64,000 nt of DNA from JAUPTX01 sp964652835 (GTDB taxonomy: Bacteria > Patescibacteriota > Minisyncoccia > Phycocordibacterales > CSBR16-119): NCBI GenBank assembly GCA_964652835.1, contig CAZZCB010000002.1:1-64000 (forward strand), written 5' to 3'. The notes under the pieces are model-generated. The model had not been told where the DNA came from. It saw nothing but the letters and a program-made list of their open reading frames with translations, and ran no database searches. Positions 56,324 to 63,517 of the stretch are shown piece by piece (within the stretch, counting starts at the first letter, position 1; every line of letters starts with the position of its first letter). Both the position numbers and the translations under genes were made by a program.

Positions 56324-57579
56324 ACACCAGCATCTTTTCCTGCCACGTATCCGGTCGTCCAACAAAGCTGGAGACTGTATCCTCCTGACGGCCTGTCGAC
56401 GTTTAAAACATCTCCGACGATATATAAATTATCAAAAAGGCGTGAACGCATTGTTTTAAAATCTACTTCCGAAAGATCAACTCCGCCCGAAGAAACGATA
56501 GCCTTCTCTTTTCCTAAAAGGTCCGACACCTGCATTTTCAAATGTTTAATATTTTGAACTAAAGATATTCTTCCTTCGCGAGTGACGCTGTTGTTAAAAG
56601 TTTCCCCTGGAACGCCTGCTTTTTCTAGGGTTACTTCTACTAGAGAATTAGGGATTAAAGTTCCCAGAGAATTTTTAATCATCTTTTTATTTTCTGTTTT
56701 GAAAAGCTCTTGGAGTTTTTCGTTAAGTGTTCCGTAGTTTTCTTTCGGTAGTAAATCAAGTTCAATAAAAACCTCACCGTATTTTAAAAGTTCACCGACG
56801 TCTTTGCTCATATTGAGTACTGTCGGACCAGAAATACCAAAATGCGTAAAAAGAATTTTACCTTTCTCTACTTTTTGTTTTTCGCCGTCTTGGAAAAGTG
56901 AAAGCTTGATATCTGTTAGCGTTACGCCAGATAGTTTTTTAACCCAAGAGTCTTTTATGGAAATAGGCACGAGTGACGCATCGCTATCTAAAACTTTATG
57001 ACCTAAATCTTTCAGCCATTTAAATCCGTCACCCGTTGAGCCAGTTTCTGGACGAGACGTTCCGCCTGTAGCTACGATAAATTTCTTTGCTTTGATTTTT
57101 TCACCATTTTCTAAAATCGCCTGTGTCACTTGTCCACCTTCTTTTTCTAATTTTTTAACAGGAGAATTTGAAAGTATTTCTACTTGATTTTCTTTTAGAT
57201 TTTCTACTAAAACGTCCCATACAGACTGCGCACGCTCTGTGATAGGGAAGGCACGTTTTTCGTTTTCAACTTTTGTATCAAGACCCTTTGAAAGGAAAAA
57301 GTCGAGTGACTCTTTTACACCAAACGTGCTAAAGGGTGAAAACAGAAAAGGCTCAGCTTCTTTGTATTTTGAAAGTAGTATGCGGGTGTCGAATTCAGCA
57401 TTTGTTATGTTGCATCTACCACCACCAGTTATAAGAAGTTTCTTGCCTAAAGAGTCGTTCTTCTCTATAAGAAGAACTTTTAATTTCTTGTTTTGGCTTT
57501 TTGCCGTGCCTGCGGACATCATCCCAGCTGGACCACCGCCGATAACAACCAAATCCCAGATAGTGTCTTTTGTGTTCAT
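56320..57579 (-). CDS. HI0933-family FAD-dependent oxidoreductase
   Basis: 419 residues from ATG 57579 (MNTKDTIWDLVVIGGGPAGM); a longer in-frame extension upstream has no homology and overlaps the -10-like TATGTTAACAT. Rossmann FAD motif GGGPAGMMSAG, then LLITGGGRCNITNAE (the HI0933 hallmark) and FIVATGGTSRPETGSTGDG. The C-terminal flavin-binding end is YIVGDVLNVDRPSGGYSLQLCW and TTGYVAGKDAG. Enzymes of this family are flavoproteins of poorly known substrate. Convergent 4-nt overlap with the yjjX-like gene. Confidence 0.9.
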   Translation of the reverse strand: MNTKDTIWDLVVIGGGPAGMMSAGTAKSQNKKLKVLLIEKNDSLGKKLLITGGGRCNITNAEFDTRILLSKYKEAEPFLFSPFSTFGVKESLDFFLSKGLDTKVENEKRAFPITERAQSVWDVLVENLKENQVEILSNSPVKKLEKEGGQVTQAILENGEKIKAKKFIVATGGTSRPETGSTGDGFKWLKDLGHKVLDSDASLVPISIKDSWVKKLSGVTLTDIKLSLFQDGEKQKVEKGKILFTHFGISGPTVLNMSKDVGELLKYGEVFIELDLLPKENYGTLNEKLQELFKTENKKMIKNSLGTLIPNSLVEVTLEKAGVPGETFNNSVTREGRISLVQNIKHLKMQVSDLLGKEKAIVSSGGVDLSEVDFKTMRSRLFDNLYIVGDVLNVDRPSGGYSLQLCWTTGYVAGKDAGV

Positions 57580-57671
57580 ACACCAGATGTTAACATAAAA
57601 CTTTCGTTTTTGGTTTATGTTTTTGTTCTTAAAGAAGGGAAGAGGGCGTACGAAGCAATACCTTAAAAACT

Positions 57672-57699
57672 TTGACAAAAATAAACTTTGTTGTAATAT
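57672..57699 (+). promoter_or_regulatory. Promoter of the 57745-58149 gene
   Basis: TTGACA (57672-57677), a 16-nt spacer and TAATAT (57694-57699), leaving a leader of about 38 nt. Confidence 0.75.
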
Positions 57700-57744
57700 G
57701 GTTTTTGGATTCGTTCACAAACCACCCTAATCAATTTGAGCAAC

Positions 57745-58149
57745 ATGAAGAAAGTGGCAGAAGAAGCGTTTTTTGTCGGACCTCGCACCTTGTGGAACGA
57801 AATCCTGGACTCAGGTAACTCTGAGACCAGGATTTCCGTTGGCAACAATAACCTTCGCACTGAATATTATATGCGAAGGACTTCACATCCGAAGAAGATG
57901 GAGTGTATTCACATACTTCACTTCCCGTGGAAAAAGCATTTGGCTGAAGCGGGCTTTACTTGTGGGGACACCTGCATTGTTTCGCTCATTGAGGTTTCTA
58001 ATGTGGTCGACACCCAGAACTCATCGGCTGCGATAATGGTCACTTCATTCGACCAACTTCAGGCGTATGTTCTTATCGATAACTCTGAACAGTTCATGGA
58101 GCTGTATAAGCAACTTCGTGAGAACATGCGAACTCAGGTCGTCGTCTGA
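57745..58149 (+). CDS. Orphan protein of unknown function (134 aa)
   Basis: A soluble protein starting MKKVAEEAFFVGPRTLWNEI at ATG 57745; an upstream TTG is not needed. Mixed alpha/beta with several His/Cys residues (MECIHILHFPWKKH, GFTCGDTCIVSL). GC-richer than its neighbours. It has its own promoter and terminator, and the leader ends AGCAAC before ATG without a Shine-Dalgarno site. Another stand-alone cassette; family not recognised. Confidence 0.65.
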   Translation: MKKVAEEAFFVGPRTLWNEILDSGNSETRISVGNNNLRTEYYMRRTSHPKKMECIHILHFPWKKHLAEAGFTCGDTCIVSLIEVSNVVDTQNSSAAIMVTSFDQLQAYVLIDNSEQFMELYKQLRENMRTQVVV

Positions 58150-58165
58150 TCTACCATTTTCGCCC

Positions 58166-58207
58166 AAGCCGCACATTCCCAGAAGGGGGTGGGCGGCTTT
58201 TTTTTGT
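58166..58207 (+). terminator. Terminator after the 57745-58149 gene
   Basis: AAGCCGC (58166-58172) / GCGGCTT (58193-58199) with internal CCC/GGG pairing, then a run of eight or more T. Confidence 0.88.
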
Positions 58208-58252
58208 GGATATTACTTCGCATTTAAAAATATTTTCTATATACTTATATAT

Positions 58253-59284
58253 ATGGATACAAAAATACCACCAAAATATTTTTTCTTTACTTTACTTATT
58301 TTAGCAATAGCTTTTACTTTGGTTCTGTTTAGACCATTTTTAACAGTTATAATATTATCCGCTTCGCTTGCTTTAGTCTTCAGTCCTGTCTACAAGTGGC
58401 TTCAGTCTAAGATGACTTGGCAATCAGGCTGGCTTTCTTCAGTTCTCACGATTTTACTTTTTGTTGTGATACTTTGTGGACCACTCTTTTTTGTAGGGAA
58501 GTTAATGTTTCAACAATCAACAGACCTCTATCAGTCCCTGACATCGACCTATGATTCAAATGAGTTCTTAGAAAATTTAGAAATAAAGATAGCTGGTTTC
58601 TTGCCAGATAGTATTGATATAGACCTGAAACAAAAAATAGCTGACGCCGCTTCTTCTATATCTGAAAACCTGGGAACACTTTTTAGTTCAACCCTGAACA
58701 CTATTTTTTCTTTCTTCTTGGTAATACTTTCGATGTTCTATTTCCTAAAAGACGGAGACAGATGGAAAAGAGCGATTATATTTTTAAGTCCGCTTCCAGA
58801 TACGTATGATAAAAAAGTTATTGAGAGATTAAAAAGAGCGGTTAACGGTATTATCTTTGGTTATCTTTTTATTGGGTTTGCCCAAGGCGCGCTACTGGGT
58901 CTTGGTCTTGCGATTTTTGGAGTACCAAACGCCGTCCTGTTCGGAGTTATCGCTGCGATAGCATCTCTTGTGCCAATGTTCGGAACAGGTCTTGTTGCGA
59001 TACCAGTTATTTTATTTTTGTTTGCTACTGGCGACACTGCTTCTGCTGTCGGTCTTTCTATTTGGGCTGGAGTTGTTGTAGGTGCATCAGACGAAGTTCT
59101 AAGACCTCTTGTTATCGGAAACCATTTAAATATTCCTCCACTACTAATACTCTTTGCAGTTTTAGGAGGACTAGCATTTTTAGGACCTATTGGAGTTTTG
59201 ATTGGTCCTCTAACACTTAGCCTACTTCACGCTCTTGTTTCTATATACAGAGATGGTGAAAAGAAAGTTGACCTTAGTGTATAA
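58253..59284 (+). CDS. AI-2E family transporter-like membrane protein
   Basis: 343 residues from ATG 58253 (MDTKIPPKYFFFTLLILAIA). The long upstream extension of the frame crosses the previous gene and terminator and is rejected. Eight predicted helices with the family layout: two at the N-terminus, a soluble amphipathic segment (about 95-150, IAGFLPDSIDIDLKQKIADA), then FSFFLVILSMFYFLKDGDRW. Conserved IIFGYLFIGFAQGALLGLGLAIFGVPN-type helices and PLVIGNHLNIPPLLILFAVLGG end it. Relatives export AI-2 or act as Na+/H+ antiporters; substrate unknown. Confidence 0.9.
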   Translation: MDTKIPPKYFFFTLLILAIAFTLVLFRPFLTVIILSASLALVFSPVYKWLQSKMTWQSGWLSSVLTILLFVVILCGPLFFVGKLMFQQSTDLYQSLTSTYDSNEFLENLEIKIAGFLPDSIDIDLKQKIADAASSISENLGTLFSSTLNTIFSFFLVILSMFYFLKDGDRWKRAIIFLSPLPDTYDKKVIERLKRAVNGIIFGYLFIGFAQGALLGLGLAIFGVPNAVLFGVIAAIASLVPMFGTGLVAIPVILFLFATGDTASAVGLSIWAGVVVGASDEVLRPLVIGNHLNIPPLLILFAVLGGLAFLGPIGVLIGPLTLSLLHALVSIYRDGEKKVDLSV

Positions 59285-59322
59285 TATTTTTTAATTTATT
59301 ATTTATTAAATTTATTTTTAAT

Positions 59323-59859
59323 ATGGCAAAAATAGTTTTAGCAATATTGGTTTTAGGTGGGGCAGCATTTTTGATTTTTTCTGGAGGCAATAAAGACGAT
59401 GTAAAAACTGAGGAAAACACACAAGAGTCACAGAGTGCGGATCAGGTAAATGTAGAATCAAAAGATTTTGAAGAGAAGACAACTCTTTCAAGGCTTATGG
59501 GTAAAGGCGGAAACTATATGTGTACTTTTGTTCACAATACACAGATGGGCGAGTCGACAGGAACAGTTTATATTTCAAACAAAAAAATCAGAGGTGATTT
59601 TGTCAGCAAGGTTTCCGTCCCAGGCCTTCCAAATATGGGTGACATAACTACTCACATGATAAGCGACGGAGAATCTGTTTACACTTGGTCATCAATGTCT
59701 GCCGAAGGTTATAAAGTTCCGGTGGCGCAGGAAGACAAGACAGTTGAGTCTTCAGCCAGCGTTCCAGTAGATCAAGAACTTGATTATAAATGTGTTGGAT
59801 GGACAGCCGATCAGTCAAAGTTTTCTTTGCCAACAAATATTACTTTTAAAACAATCTAA
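59323..59859 (+). CDS. Membrane-anchored extracytoplasmic protein of unknown function
   Basis: 178 residues. An N-terminal helix (MAKIVLAILVLGGAAFLIFSGG) is followed by an acidic linker (about 25-50) and a beta-rich domain: GGNYMCTFVHNTQMGESTGTV, KKIRGDFVSKV, THMISDGESVYTWSS and ELDYKCVGWTADQSKF, with two cysteines. This pattern of strands ending in a Cys-Trp region resembles proteins I have seen in CPR genomes, but I cannot name a family. It is followed by a terminator and preceded by a 38-nt AT-rich gap after the AI-2E-like gene. Confidence 0.75.
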   Translation: MAKIVLAILVLGGAAFLIFSGGNKDDVKTEENTQESQSADQVNVESKDFEEKTTLSRLMGKGGNYMCTFVHNTQMGESTGTVYISNKKIRGDFVSKVSVPGLPNMGDITTHMISDGESVYTWSSMSAEGYKVPVAQEDKTVESSASVPVDQELDYKCVGWTADQSKFSLPTNITFKTI

Positions 59860-59866
59860 ACAGAAG

Positions 59867-59895
59867 AAAAGCCCGCGCGGAGCGCGGGCTTTTTG
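59867..59895 (+). terminator. Terminator after the 59323-59859 gene
   Basis: AAAGCCCGCGC / GCGCGGGCTTT around GGA, followed by T residues. Confidence 0.92.
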
Positions 59896-59935
59896 TATGC
59901 AATAAAGAACTCGGTGGTTGCTTGGTGTTTGGTTT

Positions 59936-60088
59936 CTACCATTTGATTATCGCTTGCCAGACGAGGTCTTGAACCTGTCTTATTTGTGGCGTAGATTCTC
60001 TGGCTACTTTCTTTTTTATTGGCCTCAGTATTCCAACTCTTGGGCGTGTCGGAGTGATCACGTGTCTTCCGCTGTTTCTGCTTCTCAT
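59936..60088 (-). CDS. Possible small basic protein (50 aa)
   Basis: ATG 60088 begins MRSRNSGRHVITPTRPRVGI and continues LRPIKKKVARES to a TAG at 59936. TATAGAAT-like sequence lies about 20 nt upstream on the minus strand. Arg/Lys-rich, with no hydrophobic helix. An overlapping plus-strand frame is Cys/Trp/Phe-rich and unconvincing, so the minus strand is preferred, but no family supports it. Confidence 0.35.
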   Translation of the reverse strand: MRSRNSGRHVITPTRPRVGILRPIKKKVARESTPQIRQVQDLVWQAIIKW

Positions 60089-60115
60089 GGGACTTTGATT
60101 TTTTATATTCTATAA

Positions 60116-60300
60116 CATAAAAAATAAAAAGTCATCTTATATTTTTTTAAAAAAATCATAAAAAATATTTTGAAAATATTTTTTATCTAAAATAAAAAAT
60201 TAAAAATAAATTTATTTTTAAAAATAAAAAAAGTTTTGCACAGTTTTTTTATTTTGCTCTATGTTTTTTTTCAAATAAGAAGTAAAATTTTAGTAACGTT
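60116..60300. other. Extremely AT-rich gene-free tract
   Basis: Long alternating A and T runs with almost no G or C down to about 60235, then T-rich sequence. No ORF and no canonical DnaA-box cluster that I can see. It could be a curved-DNA/UP-type element for the lysine-rich gene downstream or a DNA-unwinding region; nothing in the sequence decides this. Confidence 0.5.
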
Positions 60301-60400
60301 CACTTCAAACAATCTTTCCTTCAGGCTTTTGCAAAAGTTTTAAGGAGAACGTAGGTTGATATTATTATTAGTATTTAATCACGCAAGTGATCCAACTAAC

Positions 60401-60505
60401 ATGGCAAAGAAAAAAGCTGCAAAAAAGAAAGTTGCTAAAAAAGTAGCAAAGAAGAAAGTTGCTAAAAAAGCAGCAAAGAAAAAAGTTGCAAAGAAGAAGC
60501 GATAA
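60401..60505 (+). CDS. Histone H1-like lysine/alanine repeat protein (34 aa)
   Basis: The product is built of AAKKKVAKK-type repeats from MAKKKAAKK to VAKKKR, similar to the tails of bacterial H1-like proteins (HctB/AlgP type). It is probably a DNA- or RNA-binding nucleoid peptide. An in-frame TTG at 60356 preceded by AAGGAGA would add 15 hydrophobic residues but is less likely. A small hairpin ATCAC-GCAA-GTGAT (60378-60391) lies just before the ATG and could influence translation. Confidence 0.7.
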   Translation: MAKKKAAKKKVAKKVAKKKVAKKAAKKKVAKKKR

Positions 60506-60519
60506 TTTTATCCCACTTA

Positions 60520-60553
60520 CACAAAACCCCGCATTTGCGGGGTTTTGTGTTTC
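60520..60553 (+). terminator. Terminator after the histone-like gene
   Basis: CACAAAACCCCGCA / TGCGGGGTTTTGTG around TT, followed by TTTCTTTTTT. Confidence 0.93.
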
Positions 60554-60588
60554 TTTTTTACAAAGCTTTTGTTTGATATAATGGGCGC

Positions 60589-61077
60589 ATGGAAACATTT
60601 AAATTAATTAGAAATATATTTGTAGTTTTATTAGCGCTCGGTTTTACTTTTCTTTTACTTAGTTATTTAAAAAATAAAGAAGTAGTGCAGGCGCCAGAAG
60701 ATTCTTCAGATAAAGGAAATGAAACAGAAGTATTTTCTCTGACAAGCTTAAAAGGAGTTGAAATATTTATTGATTCGCCAAAAGAAAACACTGTTGTCTC
60801 AAGTCCTCTTAAAATAACAGGAAAAGCTCCAGGGAATTGGTTTTTTGAAGCGAGCGCGCCAGTCACGATAACAAACTGGGACGGACTGATCATCGGCGAG
60901 TCATACATAACAGCAAAAGGCGAGTGGATGACTACAGACTACGTACCCTTTGAAGGAGACCTAGAGTTTACAAATACAGAATATGGAGATTATGGATTCC
61001 TGATTTTGCGAAAAGACAATCCATCAGGACTTCCAGAAAATGACGATGCTGTAGAGTTTAAAGTTTTATTTAAATAA
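60589..61077 (+). CDS. Membrane-anchored Gmad2-domain protein
   Basis: 162 residues. One N-terminal anchor helix (about 6-24) and an acidic linker precede a Gmad2 immunoglobulin-like domain (about 58-160): IFIDSPKENTVVSSPLKITGKAPGNWFFEAS, WMTTDYVPFEGDLEF and GFLILRKDNPSGLPENDDA, the family's characteristic WFFEAS and DNPSG motifs. The domain is associated with spore-germination-like and envelope proteins; the role here is unknown. TATAAT (60577-60582) ends 6 nt before the ATG. Confidence 0.9.
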   Translation: METFKLIRNIFVVLLALGFTFLLLSYLKNKEVVQAPEDSSDKGNETEVFSLTSLKGVEIFIDSPKENTVVSSPLKITGKAPGNWFFEASAPVTITNWDGLIIGESYITAKGEWMTTDYVPFEGDLEFTNTEYGDYGFLILRKDNPSGLPENDDAVEFKVLFK

Positions 61078-61084
61078 AAAAGAA

Positions 61085-61108
61085 AGAAGGCCCTGCTAAG
61101 GGTCTTCT
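61085..61108 (-). terminator. Terminator shared by convergent genes
   Basis: AGAAGGCCCT (61085-61094) / AGGGTCTTCT (61099-61108). On the minus strand a TTCTTTTTT tract follows. The stem overlaps the last codons of the minus-strand gene. Confidence 0.8.
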
Positions 61109-61500
61109 CTGTTTCCCGTGCTTAAACCCGGATCCATCTTTTTGAGTGTGGTCCACGACTTTAATTTAAAGTCGTATTTATATTTTGCGCCGGGCGTCTT
61201 CACTACGAAGAATTTGGGCCCGGCGCTTTCTATTCTCATCTTTTCTTTTCCCAGGTCGTAGTCCTTATTCAAAAGACATCCGTGTGTACTCTCGGTGTTG
61301 CTTGAGAGGATAAAGATGTCACCACCTTTGTTTTTTGGGCATTTTATATGGCGGAGTATCCCTTCGCCAGGGATTACGTACAAGCGCTCTTTGCTTTTAG
61401 GGCAGAAGCGCCCTTCTTCGGGTATTAAAAAGTCGCAGCTTTGAGCATTTGCCCAGGTTGTGATGCAAATCGTCGCGGAGAGTAGGAAGATGTTTTTCAT
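61096..61500 (-). CDS. Secreted Cys-rich orphan with Bacteroidota-like signal peptide (134 aa)
   Basis: Signal peptide MKNIFLLSATICITTWANAQ (NAQ end), then a mature domain with four cysteines (SCDFLIPEEGRFCPKSK, HIKCPKNKGG, THGCLLNKD), probably two disulfides. The C-terminal part is basic. On the minus strand TTGTCA, a 16-nt spacer and TATAAT lie about 35 nt upstream. The leader ends AAATCCG before ATG. Same style as the 40871-41401 gene. Function unknown. Confidence 0.65.
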   Translation of the reverse strand: MKNIFLLSATICITTWANAQSCDFLIPEEGRFCPKSKERLYVIPGEGILRHIKCPKNKGGDIFILSSNTESTHGCLLNKDYDLGKEKMRIESAGPKFFVVKTPGAKYKYDFKLKSWTTLKKMDPGLSTGNREDP

Positions 61501-61607
61501 CGGATTTAGTTTTAAGGTGCTCTAAGAAAATTATAAAATGAATCCACATTTTGACAAAAGGTTTTTAAACAGTTACAAATATAGAGAACCAAAACATCAC
61601 TTACCTG

Positions 61608-61742
61608 ATGATAGCTCTTACATTAAAACTAAACCCGGTTGCCGCCACAATCCTTTTCCTTGGATTGGTGGCTGGGGTATATATTGGATTTTTTTGGTGG
61701 CTGATCACCAAAGATCGTCCACCAAAAAGCAGCGACAAGTAG
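61608..61742 (+). CDS. Small single-pass membrane protein (44 aa)
   Basis: MIALTLKLNPVAATILFLGL is followed by VAGVYIGFFWWLITKD and a short basic tail ending SSDK. One transmembrane helix. TTGACA lies at 61552-61557 with a TACAAA-like -10, leaving a leader of about 27 nt, and a terminator adjoins the stop. A longer overlapping frame from 61538 was rejected for its irregular composition. Confidence 0.55.
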   Translation: MIALTLKLNPVAATILFLGLVAGVYIGFFWWLITKDRPPKSSDK

Positions 61743-61777
61743 AATAAGGCCACCTCAAGGGGTGGCCTTATTTCTTT
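61743..61777 (+). terminator. Terminator after the 44-aa gene
   Basis: AATAAGGCCACC (61743-61754) / GGTGGCCTTATT (61761-61772), followed by TCTTTT. Confidence 0.92.
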
Positions 61778-61845
61778 TAATCTGTAGATAAAAAATTCCT
61801 AATTTGCTACAATTTAACTGTAGTTATTATTTATATCTTATAAAT

Positions 61846-62040
61846 ATGGGAAAAATTTTGAAAATAATCCTTTGGGTTTTGGCTGCGATTATCGTGATCT
61901 ATCTAGCTTTTGGTAGAACAAACAAAGAAGTCGTGGCTCCAACACCAGAGATGACTGGTGGACCAGCTGGCGATCGAGCGTTCCTACAAACAGATTTAGA
62001 GACAAACGCAGGCGCATCATCAGACTCTTCTATACAGTAG
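61846..62040 (+). CDS. Small membrane-anchored protein (64 aa)
   Basis: From ATG 61846: MGKILKIILWVLAAIIVIYL, a transmembrane anchor, then a short Thr/Pro/Gly/Ser-rich outer tail. The upstream frame extension is rejected because the signal-like helix starts here. TACAAT lies about 30 nt upstream. Function unknown. Confidence 0.6.
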   Translation: MGKILKIILWVLAAIIVIYLAFGRTNKEVVAPTPEMTGGPAGDRAFLQTDLETNAGASSDSSIQ

Positions 62041-62047
62041 TATTAAG

Positions 62048-62087
62048 AAAAAATACACATTTTTTCAAAAAGTGTGTATTTTTTCTT
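62048..62087 (+). terminator. Terminator before the exporter operon
   Basis: AAATACACATTTTT / AAAAAGTGTGTATTT arms, followed by TTTCTTT. Confidence 0.88.
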
Positions 62088-62115
62088 TAAAGACTTAAAT
62101 GCTATAATACATTTT

Positions 62116-63516
62116 ATGTTAGATGCAATATCAAAAAAAATAGATTTTAAAAAAAATAAATACATATTACTAGGAGCTGCTTTCGTACTGCTACTTATTA
62201 CTATAATCGGCGGTAATAAAAAAGAAGATCCAAGTCTTATTAGAAGTGGTGTTACTAGAGGAGATGTAAATTCTGTAATCAGTCTTTCAGGGAAAGTTGA
62301 GTCATCAAACGACGTATCACTTCGTTTCAATACAAGCGGAACTATTTCAAATGTTTACGTACAGGAAGGTCAGGCGGTGAAAGAAGGAGACAGACTTATG
62401 AGTCTAGATAACAGGTCTTTAGAAGCAGACTTGCTTAAAGCTACGGCAAACCTAGAACTTCAAAGAGCTGAGACTCGTGTTTCTAATGCAGAGCTGGACA
62501 GAGCAGTAGAAAGCGCTTATATAGAACTTCTAAACAATGACCTTCAGGCATATCCAAAAGATGAAGATGAGGACTACGACGTTGTTGTCCCTGTTGTTTC
62601 TGGTTCTTACACTGGTAAAAAAGAAGGAGTCTATAATATAGACATCTACGGATCAGCTGCATCTTCTGGTATTTCTTTTAGATATTCTGGGCTTGAACCT
62701 CAAGATACTGAAACTGTAAATCTTTATTCTATTTCAAAGCTTGGTAACCTAGGGCTTTATCTTCAGTTTGATGCAGACAGTAACTACAGAAGTACTGAGT
62801 GGATTATTCCTATTCCTAATACAAGAAGTTCAACATATGCGACAGTGCTAAACAATTACAAAGAAGCTTTGGCGAGTCGTGATGCAGGTGACTCTTCAAA
62901 CGTATCTATAGAAATATCAAATGCAAAAATAAAACAAGCACAGGCGGAAATCGCTAGAATACAAGCTGACATAAGTGAAAGAGTTCTGCGAGCACCTTTT
63001 GACGGAACTGTTTCTTTTATCGGTCCACAAAAAGGGGAAATAGCTAGCACGACAGAAACAGCTATTTCTCTGATTTCTCCAGAAAGCTATGAGATTAAAA
63101 TCCAAATCCCAGAAGTGGACTTGTCTCAAATACAGCAAGGTCAAGTGGCTGATATTACTCTAGACGCTTATCCAGGAGAGAAATTTACTGGTTATGTAGT
63201 ATCTATAGACCCAGCAGAGACTATTGTAGATGGAGTTTCTGTTTACGAAGCTTCTGTGTATTTTAACGAACAGGATCCTAAAATTAAATCTGGAATGACA
63301 GCCAGTGTAAATATTTTTAGCGGTAAAAAAGAAAACGTTCTAAAAATCGGTAAGCAGTTCATAGAAAAAGATGAGATGGGAGAATTTGTTTTAGTCTATA
63401 TGGACGGCGAGCAAGTTAAAACATACATCACGACTGGGTTTGTCGGAACAGACGGATATGTAGAAGTAACTAGTGGACTTTTGGAAACAGATATTATAAT
63501 CAGTAAATTCGAGTAA
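62116..63516 (+). CDS. HlyD/MacA-like membrane-fusion (adaptor) protein
   Basis: 466 residues from ATG 62116 (MLDAISKKIDFKKNKYILLG); TATAAT (62103-62108) ends 7 nt upstream. Anchor helix about 16-33, first half of the biotinyl-lipoyl domain (GKVESSNDVSLRFNTSGTI, VKEGDRLMSLD), a coiled-coil hairpin split by an inserted beta-domain (about 150-240), then the second lipoyl half (RVLRAPFDGTVSFIGPQKGEIAS), and beta-barrel and membrane-proximal domains (ITLDAYPGEKFTGYVVSIDP). It pairs with the permease 1 nt downstream in an ABC-type exporter. With no outer membrane expected in CPR bacteria, a tripartite pump is unlikely. Confidence 0.92.
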   Translation: MLDAISKKIDFKKNKYILLGAAFVLLLITIIGGNKKEDPSLIRSGVTRGDVNSVISLSGKVESSNDVSLRFNTSGTISNVYVQEGQAVKEGDRLMSLDNRSLEADLLKATANLELQRAETRVSNAELDRAVESAYIELLNNDLQAYPKDEDEDYDVVVPVVSGSYTGKKEGVYNIDIYGSAASSGISFRYSGLEPQDTETVNLYSISKLGNLGLYLQFDADSNYRSTEWIIPIPNTRSSTYATVLNNYKEALASRDAGDSSNVSIEISNAKIKQAQAEIARIQADISERVLRAPFDGTVSFIGPQKGEIASTTETAISLISPESYEIKIQIPEVDLSQIQQGQVADITLDAYPGEKFTGYVVSIDPAETIVDGVSVYEASVYFNEQDPKIKSGMTASVNIFSGKKENVLKIGKQFIEKDEMGEFVLVYMDGEQVKTYITTGFVGTDGYVEVTSGLLETDIIISKFE

Positions 63517-63517
63517 T

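Noticed and set aside
58067..58252. N-terminal extension of the AI-2E-like protein
   Set aside because: The extension crosses the end of another gene and a terminator and has no transporter-like sequence.
59918..60115. Plus-strand 65-codon ORF
   Set aside because: Trp/Cys/Phe/Tyr-heavy composition without a start signal; the opposite strand gives a more protein-like basic frame.
61538..61747. Plus-strand 69-codon ORF
   Set aside because: It begins over the TTGACA box and overlaps a better 44-codon membrane-protein frame at 61608.
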